From Oleomonas cavernae (lineage in GTDB: Bacteria > Pseudomonadota > Alphaproteobacteria > Zavarziniales > Zavarziniaceae), in NCBI RefSeq assembly GCF_003590945.1, contig NZ_QYUK01000008.1:186001-250000 (forward strand): a stretch of 64,000 bases of DNA, in the 5' to 3' direction. The position numbers were made by a program, and so were the translations under genes. Below are positions 36,839 through 45,737 of this stretch, piece by piece. The notes under the pieces are model-generated. The model did not search any database. It saw only the letters and a list, made by a program, of their open reading frames with translations, and was not told the DNA's origin. Position 1 is the first letter of the stretch. Each line of letters starts with the position of its first letter.

Positions 36839-37879
36839 CTAGCGCTTGCGCCACCAGGACCGCAGCCGGGCCAGGCCCGATTTGCGCGGCTTGACGTGAT
36901 ACATCGGCAGGGACGCGATGAGCGGATGACCGAACAGCCCGCCGCTGCCGACCTGCTGTGCCGTCAGCGGCGCGATCGGCCCGGGAAAAGCTTCGATCAG
37001 CCGGTCTCCGTCGAACGGCTTGGGCTCCCAGGCCCGATCGATGGTGCCGATGAGGTCATCCCAATCGGTTTCCCTGACCCGGTGCTGGCGATAGGCCTGG
37101 ACCTGCGCCATGCCCAGCCCGGCATAGAGGTCGGCGATGCGCAGATCGACCTCGTGCTCGTCCGCCGTCGACAGCGACACCAGCCCCGACGGGCCGCCGC
37201 GGGGCGAGAAGTAGAGGCAGGGAATGCCATAGCTCTCGGCGAAGACCATGCCGTGCAGGCTGGTCGAGACGATGCGCTTGCACGACAGGATCTGGTCCAG
37301 CCGTTCCTTCATCGCCGCGACGCTGACCGGCGTGACCGTGTTGATCAGCTTGACCGACGACTGGAGTGATTCGGGCACCCGATAGCGCAGGTGCCGGGGA
37401 TCGGGATGGGCCTCGAAGGCCCGGTCGACCAGATCCGAGAGGTGGATGATCACGCCGAGTTCGTAGCGCTTCTCGATCCCGGGATTGTAGAAGCGCGGCA
37501 ACAGCCAGACCGGATCGCCGTAGACGCCGCGATAGATGAATTCGGCCCGCTCCAGGATCTTGGCCGCGATCGGCCCCCTGGTCGCCATGACCCGGTAGCG
37601 AGTATCGGCCGGCATCTCGAACAATTGCCGATCCTTGCCGGCGCCGGGATTGCGGTAGCGCGAGGAGCCCGAGCCCCAGACCGTCACCTCGCCGCGCGAA
37701 AACAGGTTGGCGATGGTCCCGACCGCGCTGATGCGCGGCACCGGCGCATCGAAGAAGGCATGCTCGACCGGCTGGCCGGCGACGCAGGCGACCATCACCG
37801 GGCTCAAGGCGTCGCCGATATTCAGATGGTCGTCCGCGTGCGGTGCGGCGACCCAGGTGACCTTCAGGGGCTCAGCCAT
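36839..37879 (-). CDS. Polysaccharide pyruvyltransferase, ExoV-like
   Basis: 346 residues, second copy of the shorter subtype: LNIGDALSPVMVACVAG, VGTIANLF...VTVWGSGSSRY, ATRGPIAAKILERAEF, VYGDPVWLLPRFY and TSLHGMVFAESYGIPCLYF. Similar along its length to the 17240 protein. A basic C-terminus (PRKSGLARLRSWWRKR) may contact membrane or polymer. It converges on kpsS with zero spacing and is divergent from a GT4 gene. Likely adds a pyruvate ketal to a capsule or linker sugar; the acceptor is unknown. Confidence 0.85.
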   Translation of the reverse strand: MAEPLKVTWVAAPHADDHLNIGDALSPVMVACVAGQPVEHAFFDAPVPRISAVGTIANLFSRGEVTVWGSGSSRYRNPGAGKDRQLFEMPADTRYRVMATRGPIAAKILERAEFIYRGVYGDPVWLLPRFYNPGIEKRYELGVIIHLSDLVDRAFEAHPDPRHLRYRVPESLQSSVKLINTVTPVSVAAMKERLDQILSCKRIVSTSLHGMVFAESYGIPCLYFSPRGGPSGLVSLSTADEHEVDLRIADLYAGLGMAQVQAYRQHRVRETDWDDLIGTIDRAWEPKPFDGDRLIEAFPGPIAPLTAQQVGSGGLFGHPLIASLPMYHVKPRKSGLARLRSWWRKR

Positions 37880-38190
37880 GTCCTGCCATGCAGTTTAGGA
37901 AACCGATACCGGGTTGGTAGTGCATGGTTTTCGCTGCCGTATCGACAAAAACCCGGAATCGGCCGCGGCAGATCGCCTCGCCTGAGTGTTGCATCACAGC
38001 AATCCTGCTGCATTCCGTCCAGCGTGTACCATGGTCGGGCCGCCCCAGCCCCATTCCTTCTTGCCCCCGGGCAACGAGGCGCGCGATTATCGCGCCCAAG
38101 GGGGGCAGGACGGGGGTCGCGTGTTTCACATACAATCTACCGTCATACGACGCCGCAGAAGCGCTGCATCACTGAAGGGGGACAGCCATC
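37880..38190. promoter_or_regulatory. Divergent promoter region, pyruvyltransferase / GT4
   Basis: 311 bases with several TGCA/TTGCATC sequences (for example near 37993) but no perfect match to the shared motif. No gene supported. Confidence 0.35.
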
Positions 38191-39651
38191 TTGGCGGCAC
38201 GCTTGAATCCTTCTGACCCGGACCGGCCGACCGCGGCCTGGCCCGAGCCGCTTCAGCCCAGACAGGTTGGCGAGCGGCTGTCGGAAGCGACACAAGGTGC
38301 AGCCCCGGTGCCGGCGGGGAGGATCTCCCGGTTGGCCGGGGTGCGCATTGCGATCGACGGCTACAATCTGGCCCTGCCGCGGGGTACCGGGGTGGCGACC
38401 TATGCCCGCACCCTGTCCCACTGCCTGCATGATCTGGGCTGCAAGGTCGACATCCTCTATGGCCGGCGCGTCCACCTGGGCGACGCCCCGATCCTGCACG
38501 AGATCGCCTTTCTCGACCCCGATGGGGTCAAGCCGCCGCGGTGGCGGCGCCGTCTGCGCCAGTTCGCCGAGGCCTTCACCTCGCCGTTCGGCCGCAAGGC
38601 GCAGGTCATCACCATCGAGGGCCAGGTGATCGCCCGCGACGTCGCCGCCACCCTGCCGTATTTCGACCGGATCACGGCGGTGCCCGACCTGATCCACACC
38701 GCCATGCGCCATTTCAAGCGCTGGGGCACTTTCCTAGAGGTTCGGGTGCCCGACCCGCCGGCGATCATGCACTGGACCTATCCGCTGCCGATCAGGGTGG
38801 CCGGGGCCCGAAACATCTACACGCTGCACGACCTGGTGCCGCTGCGGCTGCCCTTCGCGACCCTCGACGACAAGAAATACTATTACAAGCTGATCCGGAA
38901 ATGCGTCGAGACGGCAGGCCACATCTGCACGATTTCGCAGCGCTCCAAGGCCGACATCAAGGCCCTGTTCGCGATCGACGACAGCCGGATTTCCAATACC
39001 TACCAGTCGGTCGCCCTGCCCGCCGCCACAGCAGGCCAGACCGAGGCCGAATCGCGGCAGTATGTCGAGCGGGTCTACGGCTTTGGCTGGAAGGGCTATT
39101 TCCTGTTTTTCGGGGCGATCGAGCCCAAGAAGAATGTCGCCCGGCTGATCGAGGCCGTGCTGAAGGCCCGCCCCGGCCGTCCCCTGGTGATCATCGGCGA
39201 TGCGGCCTGGAAGGCGGCGGAGGAGGTCACCTTCATTGCCGACTACGAGCGCGAGGTCCAGGCGACCGGCGCGCCGCGGCGGATTCACAAGTTCAGCTAC
39301 GTTCCCGCCCCCCACCTGGCGGCGCTGGTCAAAGGGGCACGGGCCGTCCTGTTTCCGTCGCTCTACGAGGGTTTCGGCCTGCCGGTCCTGGAGGCCATGC
39401 TGATGGGCACCCCGGTGCTGACCTCGACCGAGGGCGCCATGCCCGAAATCGCCGGCGATGCGACCCTGCTGGTCGACCCCTATGACGTCGATGCGATCGC
39501 CGCGGCGGTCACCCGGCTCGATGCCGACGACGTCCTGGTCGCCGACTTGGCGCAGCGCGGACCGGGCCAGGCGGCCAAATTCGGCATCCCGTCCTATCTC
39601 GCCCGATTGGAAGAAATGTACGCCAAGGTCCTGGACCTCGATCCCGTTTGA
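38191..39651 (+). CDS. GT4-family glycosyltransferase
   Basis: 486 residues from a TTG start at 38191 with GGGGGA upstream; the conserved part begins at VRIAIDGYNLALPRGTGVAT. GT-B fold: acceptor half with TLHDLVPLRLPF and CTISQRSKADI, donor half with FFGAIEPKKNVARLIEA and FPSLYEGFGLPVLEAMLMGT (EGFGLP catalytic/donor motif). No signal peptide; cytoplasmic. A 19-base gap leads to a second GT4 gene, so they form an operon. The 40-50 residue N-terminal extension is Pro-rich and may be mis-started. It likely adds a mannose or similar sugar to the capsule repeat. Confidence 0.87.
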   Translation: MAARLNPSDPDRPTAAWPEPLQPRQVGERLSEATQGAAPVPAGRISRLAGVRIAIDGYNLALPRGTGVATYARTLSHCLHDLGCKVDILYGRRVHLGDAPILHEIAFLDPDGVKPPRWRRRLRQFAEAFTSPFGRKAQVITIEGQVIARDVAATLPYFDRITAVPDLIHTAMRHFKRWGTFLEVRVPDPPAIMHWTYPLPIRVAGARNIYTLHDLVPLRLPFATLDDKKYYYKLIRKCVETAGHICTISQRSKADIKALFAIDDSRISNTYQSVALPAATAGQTEAESRQYVERVYGFGWKGYFLFFGAIEPKKNVARLIEAVLKARPGRPLVIIGDAAWKAAEEVTFIADYEREVQATGAPRRIHKFSYVPAPHLAALVKGARAVLFPSLYEGFGLPVLEAMLMGTPVLTSTEGAMPEIAGDATLLVDPYDVDAIAAAVTRLDADDVLVADLAQRGPGQAAKFGIPSYLARLEEMYAKVLDLDPV

Positions 39652-39670
39652 AATGTGATAAAGCAGAGCA

Positions 39671-41011
39671 ATGGCAAAGATCCTTCTTGATATTTCCCGA
39701 CTGGTCGGCCGCGATCCGGAGCGCCCGCCCTCCGGTATCGATCGGATGGAGTATGCCTATCTTTGCCATTTTCTGAATCAGCCCCGGCAGCGGGTCGGCT
39801 TCTTCACCATTCGCGGCAACGGCTTCCGCCGCATCACCTGGGAAGATGCCTATGAGCGGCGTGACGACATCGCCGCCAACTGGATCGACCGCGTCAATCC
39901 CGACCTGCATCGCCGCCTGCGCCGCTTCTCCCCCTTGATGGACCGCTTCGTCAAGGCAGGCGAGCGCCTGATAGGCGAGCGGGCCGAGCCGGTTCCCGAG
40001 GTCAAGGGCCGCGCCATGTTCAAGCGCGGCGCGCCCTCCTCCATCCTGCTGTCGGTCTCGCACGGCGGCATCGACAAGAAGGGCCTGTGGGAGAATCTCA
40101 AGCAGCGTTTCGATGCCCGCCTGGCGGTCTATCTCCACGACCTGATCCCCTATCATCACCCCGAATTCGCCCGGGCGGGCGAGGACCGCCGCCACGTCGC
40201 CAGGCTCGAGACCATGATCAACACCTCGGATCTGGTGCTCACGAATTCCCACGTCACGGCCCACGACTTCAAGGCCTTCTGCGCGCAGACCGAACAGTCG
40301 CCGCCGCCGATCAAGGTCCTGCCGCTGGGCGTCGCCCCGGTCTACCGCAACCTCAAGCCCACGCCGCACCAGGAAGCCGTGCCCTGGTTCATCATGATCG
40401 GCACGATCGAGCCGCGGAAGAACCACAATCTGCTGCTGGCGATCTGGCGCCGCCTGCACGGCATCCTGGGCGACAAGACGCCGAAGCTGATCCTGATCGG
40501 CCGCCGCGGCTGGGAAATCGAGAACACCGAGCGGATTCTCGATCGCTGCGTCGCCCTGCGCGATTGCGTCGTCGAACTGCCCAGCCTGTCGGACGCCCAG
40601 TTGATCGAGTTGCTGCGCCGGGCCAATGCCCTGCTGTTCCCCTCGTTCGTCGAAGGCTACGGCCTGCCGATCGCCGAAGCCCTGACCGTCGGCATTCCGG
40701 TGATCTGCTCCGACATACCGGCCTTCCACGAGGTCGGCGGTGATGTCCCCGATTTCATCGATCCCCTGGACGGCCCCAAATGGCTGGACACGATCCTCGA
40801 CTATGCCTCGGGGCAATCGGCCGCGCGGGCGGCGCAGATCGAGCGGATCAAGAATTATCAGCCGCCGTCGTGGGAGCGCCACTTCAGCATGCTGGAGGCA
40901 TCGCTGGCCCGCCACTGCGGCCTTGATTCACCGGCAGGACAGCTTGCCCAGGCCTCGACCGCGGTGCTCGATGCCGCGCCGGATCCATTTGCGGTAACCC
41001 CTGGCGATTGA
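39671..41011 (+). CDS. GT4-family glycosyltransferase
   Basis: 446 residues; begins MAKILLDISRLVGRDPERPP. GT-B fold with YLHDLIPYHHPEFARAGED, TNSHVTAHDF, MIGTIEPRKNHNLLLAIW and FPSFVEGYGLPIAEALTVGI. The architecture matches mannosyltransferases of exopolysaccharide loci. Second gene of the pair. The C-terminal ~40 residues are Ala/Pro-rich. Sugar specificity cannot be read. Confidence 0.88.
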   Translation: MAKILLDISRLVGRDPERPPSGIDRMEYAYLCHFLNQPRQRVGFFTIRGNGFRRITWEDAYERRDDIAANWIDRVNPDLHRRLRRFSPLMDRFVKAGERLIGERAEPVPEVKGRAMFKRGAPSSILLSVSHGGIDKKGLWENLKQRFDARLAVYLHDLIPYHHPEFARAGEDRRHVARLETMINTSDLVLTNSHVTAHDFKAFCAQTEQSPPPIKVLPLGVAPVYRNLKPTPHQEAVPWFIMIGTIEPRKNHNLLLAIWRRLHGILGDKTPKLILIGRRGWEIENTERILDRCVALRDCVVELPSLSDAQLIELLRRANALLFPSFVEGYGLPIAEALTVGIPVICSDIPAFHEVGGDVPDFIDPLDGPKWLDTILDYASGQSAARAAQIERIKNYQPPSWERHFSMLEASLARHCGLDSPAGQLAQASTAVLDAAPDPFAVTPGD

Positions 41012-41124
41012 AACTCAATTGATAGTCGATTGATTCATGAAGCTTTTCCGGCCGCACACGCGGCAAGTGTGAAATTCTCGTGACCGGTCGGCTGCGTCAA
41101 GATTGTCACCTGAACGGCGGCGCA

Positions 41125-41141
41125 TTTATGCTGCAACTGCG
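41125..41141 (-). promoter_or_regulatory. Shared TGCA-centred motif, copy 4 (weaker)
   Basis: On the minus strand GCAGTTGCAGCATAAA: identical to copy 1 in the GCAG...TGCAGCATAA part apart from one inserted T. It lies about 105 bases upstream of the 1003-residue protein gene, next to TAAAAT. Confidence 0.35.
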
Positions 41142-41243
41142 TAAAATACTGTAGGATTGTCCGCGTTATTGGCCGGCAAGATCGGTCCGCGCGGGGTCGG
41201 TGTTTCAGGTCTTTAGTACACGAGCAGATAGCTGGAGCGGATC

Positions 41244-44200
41244 ATGCAGGAGCTTAAGGGTTCATCGGTGAAGGTCGCGATCATCTGCCCGTCGCTGGGC
41301 AAGAGCTGCGGTATCGCCCGGTATTCCCACTATGTCGCCACCTCGCTGAAGAAATTGGGGATCGGCACCGCGCTGCTGCGCTCGTCGTCCGACCTGTTCA
41401 CCGTCCGGGAAGACGCCGCCCCGTTCGACTTCATCCTGGTCCAGCACGAATACGGCCTGTTCGACAACCTGTCGCCGCTGGGTACGGGCGAGGCCACCTC
41501 GACCCTGGTCGGCAACATCGAGCGTTACCAGGTAGCCTATCCGGGCACCCGGTCGGCGATCATCATGCACACGATCGTGCTGACCGATCACGTCCTCAAC
41601 ATCATGAACCAATGCCTGTTCGGCTCGGCCATCCCGGTGTTCAACCTGAACGGCCGGGGCTGCTACGAACTCGCCATTCCGCACCTGGAACACGGGGTCT
41701 TCGTCCATGAACCCGAAGGCGAGCCCAAGGCCAGGCCCCCGCGCAGCACCCCGTCCCAGCGCCGCGACCGTCCCACGGTGGGCAGCTTCGGCCTGCTGTC
41801 GCCCAACAAGAAGCCCACCCTGATCATCGATATCTGTGAGCGCGCGCAGGCGAACTTCATCGGCAATTTCGCCACCACCAGCCGCACCGCCGCGCGCGAA
41901 CTCAACGACTATGCCGAGCGTCTGAAGGTGCCGGCAACGGTGTTCACCGACTTCTGCGAGGAAAGCGACCTCCTCGACCGGTTGGCGCCGATGGATTTCG
42001 GCATCGTCACCCAGGACCCCATCACGCACTGGGCGACCAGCGGCTCGATCCGCTTCCTGTTCAATTTCGGCGTGCCCGTGCTGGTTCCATACGGCCCGCA
42101 GTTCGAAGATTGCGGCGAAGGTGTGATCTTTGCCCACCAGGACGAGATGCACTTCCGCATCGACGAGCTGTTCGCCAGCACCGAAGCCTATGAACGTGCG
42201 TCGGAGCGTGCGCGCAGCTTTGCCGAAAAATATGAGATGTCGAAGGTCTATGCGCAATTCCTGGCGCTGCTGGCCGACACCCCGCCGTCGCACCTGACCG
42301 CCTATCGGATGCGCAATTTCCGCGATCAGCGCCGTTCGCTGACCCTGATCGACATGATGCTGCTGGGCAAGGTGGACGAGGGCATCGACAGCGCCGATGC
42401 CGAGCAGGAGATCATCGCCGCCTGTGCCTCGAGCGATGCCGAAGCGGCGGACGAGGCCCTGCAGGCCGTGATCGACAAGCAGTTCGCCGAAACCCCCTTG
42501 AAATTCAGCGTCGCCTGCGAGGGCCTGATCACGCCCTATCTCGAGGCGACCGACCGGCTGACCCTGCTCACCTCCTGCGCAACCCTGCCGTCCAACCTGT
42601 TCCAGGTCGAACGCTTCCTCAGCCACGACGACACCCTGCCCCCCGTCGTGCGCCGCGAGGCATTGCGTGATATCCAGGGTATCCAGCGCGAATACCACGA
42701 AGTCGTTTCCAACCGCATCTTCTCGGCCTCGGTGACGGGCAAGCTGGTCAAGCAATTGTTCCCGGAAACCTACGGTTCGGTCGGGCGCGACGCGGTGCAG
42801 CAGCTCCGCCGTGTCATGCAGGATTACATCGACCGGATCGGCTTCCGCGGCAGCGCCAACAGCGCCCCGATCCGCATCCCCGTGCTGCTGATCATGCCGG
42901 CGGCCAAGATCCTGTCCTATCTCGCCCGCGTCGGCGGCCTCGCAGCCAAGGATCTTCTCGACCTGGTCGGCACCTGCGGCCTGCCCACCGACATCTTCGA
43001 CGACCGCCTGGTGTGGGTCGAATCGGCGGCCAAGTTCATCCAGGCGCAGACCACGGCGCAGCTGTCCGTCTCGACCGGCAGCCCGCTGGAGTTCCACACG
43101 CGCTATCGTGCCTACAAGGCCGAATTCGCCATGATGTCGAACGAACAGTTCGTCTATTCGGCGCTGGCCCTGTTCTTCAAGAGCCAGCCGTCGCGCGGCC
43201 GCCTGCAGGAAATCTGCAATGCGATCGACGGCAAGACCCGCACCGAGGCACTGATCCATATCTCGCAGCAACCGGAAGCCACCCTGTTCCAAAGCGCGGT
43301 GGTCGACATCGATACCCCGGCGTCGCACGAGGATCTGCCCAAGCCGATCTTGATGAAGAAGATCATCGACGAGTTCTTCCTGAGCGAGAGCGGCACCTTC
43401 GACAATGCCGTGGGCGACCAGAACTTCTTCCAGATCGCCCGCTTCTGGCTGTTCGACTGCCTGCGCAGCGCACTGGCCAACGATCTGTTCAAGGAAAAGA
43501 CGGGCTTCGCCGTCAAGCCCGCCGCCAAGCTGTTCCCGCCCAAGCCGGAACCGACCTGGCTGCCCGAAGAACAGGCCCCGGCGTTCATTCAGGCACTGTC
43601 CGGCCCGCTGGCTGCCACGGCCCGAAAGGTGCTGTTCGGCGCGCGGGTCGACGAGGCGGCTCTCGATGAACTCGCGCCGGGCCTTGCCGCGGCCCGCAAT
43701 CTGGTCGACCTCAGCCTGCTGGTCGGCGACAGCCTGACGCTGACCATCAACGTCCAGCCCGAACCATGGGCCAAGCTCGCGGCCCAGATCCCGGCCAGGG
43801 CACGGACCACCAACCTGTCCTTCAAGGACAAGGATGCCAACGCCAAGTCGATGCCGATCTTCGATCCCTCCTGGGTCGGCGAGGCGGTCAGTGCCGGCCT
43901 GCCGGATCGGGTCTGGGCCAATGTGTGGAATTCGATTTCCCGTTTCACCGCCGCCAAGATCGTCGCGCCATCGGAATTCCGCCGGGTCTCGCCCTGGGTG
44001 ATTGCCATCGATCAGGTTACGGAAGAGGACGAATTCGACTTCGTCATCGTTCACAAAGGCCAGATCGACACCATGCAGGCTTGGCTGAAGCAGGAAATCG
44101 CCAAGAAATGGCAGCCCTACTTCGCCAACGAAGTGTTCATCGTCTTCAGCAAGCCGGAGGTCTCGCCGCTGTTCTTCGACGAGATCCATGTCCGGGTGGC

Positions 44201-44255
44201 CAAGGACCTGCTGCCGCCCAAGCGCAAGGGCCTGGGCAAGCTGCTGGCACGCTGA
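41244..44255 (+). CDS. 1003-residue protein with glycosyltransferase-like N-terminus, function unknown
   Basis: ATG at 41244 with GGAG upstream. Residues ~8-350 look like a GT-B glycosyltransferase: VAIICPSLGKSCGIARYSHY, VQHEYGLFDN (67-76), GSFGLLSPNKKPTLIIDI and WATSGSIRFLFNFGVPVLVP. From ~370 to ~820 there is a helical region with acidic segments (GIDSADAEQEIIAACASSDA) and no motif I recognise. The last ~180 residues form a possible separate domain (FDFVIVHKGQIDTMQAWLKQ, FANEVFIVFSKPE). Ends in a basic KRKGLGKLLAR. Single gene after the GT4 pair, followed by a strong hairpin. The glycosyltransferase reading applies only to the first third. Confidence 0.75.
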   Translation: MQELKGSSVKVAIICPSLGKSCGIARYSHYVATSLKKLGIGTALLRSSSDLFTVREDAAPFDFILVQHEYGLFDNLSPLGTGEATSTLVGNIERYQVAYPGTRSAIIMHTIVLTDHVLNIMNQCLFGSAIPVFNLNGRGCYELAIPHLEHGVFVHEPEGEPKARPPRSTPSQRRDRPTVGSFGLLSPNKKPTLIIDICERAQANFIGNFATTSRTAARELNDYAERLKVPATVFTDFCEESDLLDRLAPMDFGIVTQDPITHWATSGSIRFLFNFGVPVLVPYGPQFEDCGEGVIFAHQDEMHFRIDELFASTEAYERASERARSFAEKYEMSKVYAQFLALLADTPPSHLTAYRMRNFRDQRRSLTLIDMMLLGKVDEGIDSADAEQEIIAACASSDAEAADEALQAVIDKQFAETPLKFSVACEGLITPYLEATDRLTLLTSCATLPSNLFQVERFLSHDDTLPPVVRREALRDIQGIQREYHEVVSNRIFSASVTGKLVKQLFPETYGSVGRDAVQQLRRVMQDYIDRIGFRGSANSAPIRIPVLLIMPAAKILSYLARVGGLAAKDLLDLVGTCGLPTDIFDDRLVWVESAAKFIQAQTTAQLSVSTGSPLEFHTRYRAYKAEFAMMSNEQFVYSALALFFKSQPSRGRLQEICNAIDGKTRTEALIHISQQPEATLFQSAVVDIDTPASHEDLPKPILMKKIIDEFFLSESGTFDNAVGDQNFFQIARFWLFDCLRSALANDLFKEKTGFAVKPAAKLFPPKPEPTWLPEEQAPAFIQALSGPLAATARKVLFGARVDEAALDELAPGLAAARNLVDLSLLVGDSLTLTINVQPEPWAKLAAQIPARARTTNLSFKDKDANAKSMPIFDPSWVGEAVSAGLPDRVWANVWNSISRFTAAKIVAPSEFRRVSPWVIAIDQVTEEDEFDFVIVHKGQIDTMQAWLKQEIAKKWQPYFANEVFIVFSKPEVSPLFFDEIHVRVAKDLLPPKRKGLGKLLAR

Positions 44256-44263
44256 CCGCGCCT

Positions 44264-44290
44264 CCCCCGGGGCTCCAGGAGCCCCGGGGG
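44264..44290. terminator. Strong GC hairpin after the 1003-residue gene
   Basis: Arms CCCCCGGGGCTCC and GGAGCCCCGGGGG, perfect over 13 bases with a minimal loop, nine bases after the stop. No T tract follows, so termination efficiency is uncertain. Confidence 0.55.
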
Positions 44291-44391
44291 ACGATCGGGA
44301 AAAGTGATCTTTGGGCGCAGGAATTGAACCCCGGGACCGTTTCAGTGTTGGTGTCGATGAGACGACCTGACCGACACACAAGGGACCCCCG

Positions 44392-45732
44392 ATGTCCAGG
44401 GATGCATTCATCGCGGCCAACCGCTTTGGCCTAGGCCCCAGGCCTGGGGAATACCAGGCGCTGTCGGGGGATCCCCGGGGTGCCCTGCTGGCCCAGCTCT
44501 CGGCCCGCCCACCCGTCAGCGATCTGCCGGACACCGCCGGCGCCCTGGTCATCGCCAATTCACGCAAGGCCATGATGGCCGAAGGCAACGGCGAGAAAGC
44601 CTTGACCGACGGCCGCCCCGACAACCCGGTGCGCGAACTCTACCTGCGCGAGATCGGCGCCCGTTTCCGGCGCTGCGTCGACAGCGAGGCGCCGCTGCGC
44701 GAACGGCTGGTGCTGTTCTGGTCCAATCACTTCACCGTCTCGGTGGTGCGCAGCGGCGTGGTGCCGCTGGCCGGCGTGTTCGAGCGCGAAGCCATCGCGC
44801 CCCATGTCACAGGACGGTTCGAAGACCTGCTGCGCGCTGCCGCCCTCCACCCCGCCATGCTGACCTATCTCGATCAGGCGCGCTCGGTCGGGCCCGATTC
44901 CAAGGTCGGCCAGCGGCGCGATGCCGGCCTGAACGAGAACCTGGGCCGCGAGATTCTGGAATTGCACACCTTGGGCGTCGACGGCGGCTATACCCAGGAG
45001 GACGTGATCGCCCTGGCCAAGATCCTGACCGGCTGGTCGGTGGTGAAGGGCGGCGGCGACGCGCCCAAGCAGTTCGGCTTCGACATCAATCGCCACCAGC
45101 CCGGCGACAAGGTTCTGGTCGGCACCAAAATCAAGGAAGACGGCGAGAACGAAACCTATGCCGCCTTCGCCATGCTGGCCCGCCACCCCGCGACCGCCAG
45201 GCATCTGGCGACCAAGCTCGTGCGCCACTTTGTGGCCGACGATCCCCCGCCCGAGGCGGTCGCCAGGATCGCCAAGGTCTATGCCGACAGTGACGGCGAC
45301 CTGACCGCCGTGACCAAGGCCTTGCTCGCGCTCGACACCATATGGGCGGCACCGCTGGTCAAGATGAAGACGCCCTGGGAGCTGGCAGTGTCGGTCGGCC
45401 GGGCCGCCGGCAGCGCCGAAATCATGAAGGACGAGGCCATGCTGTTCCGCCGCCTGCGCGGCCTGGGCCAGGCGCCCTTCACCGCGCCCTCGCCCGCCGG
45501 CTGGCCTGATCGGACAACGGACTGGCTGGGGCCCGATGCCTTGATGCGCCGCATCGACCTGCTCTCGGACGTCTCGGCCAAGATCAGCGGCTCGCTCGAT
45601 CTCGAGCAGTTGCTCACCAACACGATCGCCCCCGTGATGGCACCGCAGAAGTTGCAGTTCATCAGGCAAGCCGGTGACCGCGCGTCGGCGGTGACCATGG
45701 TCTTTGCCAGCGCCGAATTCCAGCGGAGGTAA
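44392..45732 (+). CDS. DUF1800 family protein
   Basis: 446 residues: NRFGLGPRPGEYQALSGDP at the start, then VLFWSNHFTVSVVRS, LNENLGREILELHTLGVDGG, ILTGWSV and ATKLVRHFVADDPPPEAV, all hallmark segments of DUF1800. No clear signal peptide. AAGGGA precedes the ATG. Overlapping signals couple it to the DUF1501 gene: the next ribosome site sits on its stop codon. This pair is widespread in bacteria; the biochemical function is unknown to me. Confidence 0.88.
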   Translation: MSRDAFIAANRFGLGPRPGEYQALSGDPRGALLAQLSARPPVSDLPDTAGALVIANSRKAMMAEGNGEKALTDGRPDNPVRELYLREIGARFRRCVDSEAPLRERLVLFWSNHFTVSVVRSGVVPLAGVFEREAIAPHVTGRFEDLLRAAALHPAMLTYLDQARSVGPDSKVGQRRDAGLNENLGREILELHTLGVDGGYTQEDVIALAKILTGWSVVKGGGDAPKQFGFDINRHQPGDKVLVGTKIKEDGENETYAAFAMLARHPATARHLATKLVRHFVADDPPPEAVARIAKVYADSDGDLTAVTKALLALDTIWAAPLVKMKTPWELAVSVGRAAGSAEIMKDEAMLFRRLRGLGQAPFTAPSPAGWPDRTTDWLGPDALMRRIDLLSDVSAKISGSLDLEQLLTNTIAPVMAPQKLQFIRQAGDRASAVTMVFASAEFQRR

Positions 45733-45737
45733 CCCGG

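Noticed and set aside
44300-44391. tRNA-like sequence (GGAATTGAACCCC) before the DUF1800 gene.
   Set aside because: No cloverleaf can be formed; only a short T-arm-like word is present.
41262-44624. Very long open frame (over 1100 codons) antisense to the 1003-residue protein.
   Set aside because: In GC-rich DNA the frame opposite a real gene has few stops; the product is low-complexity with no family motif. The plus-strand gene has a ribosome site and recognisable motifs.
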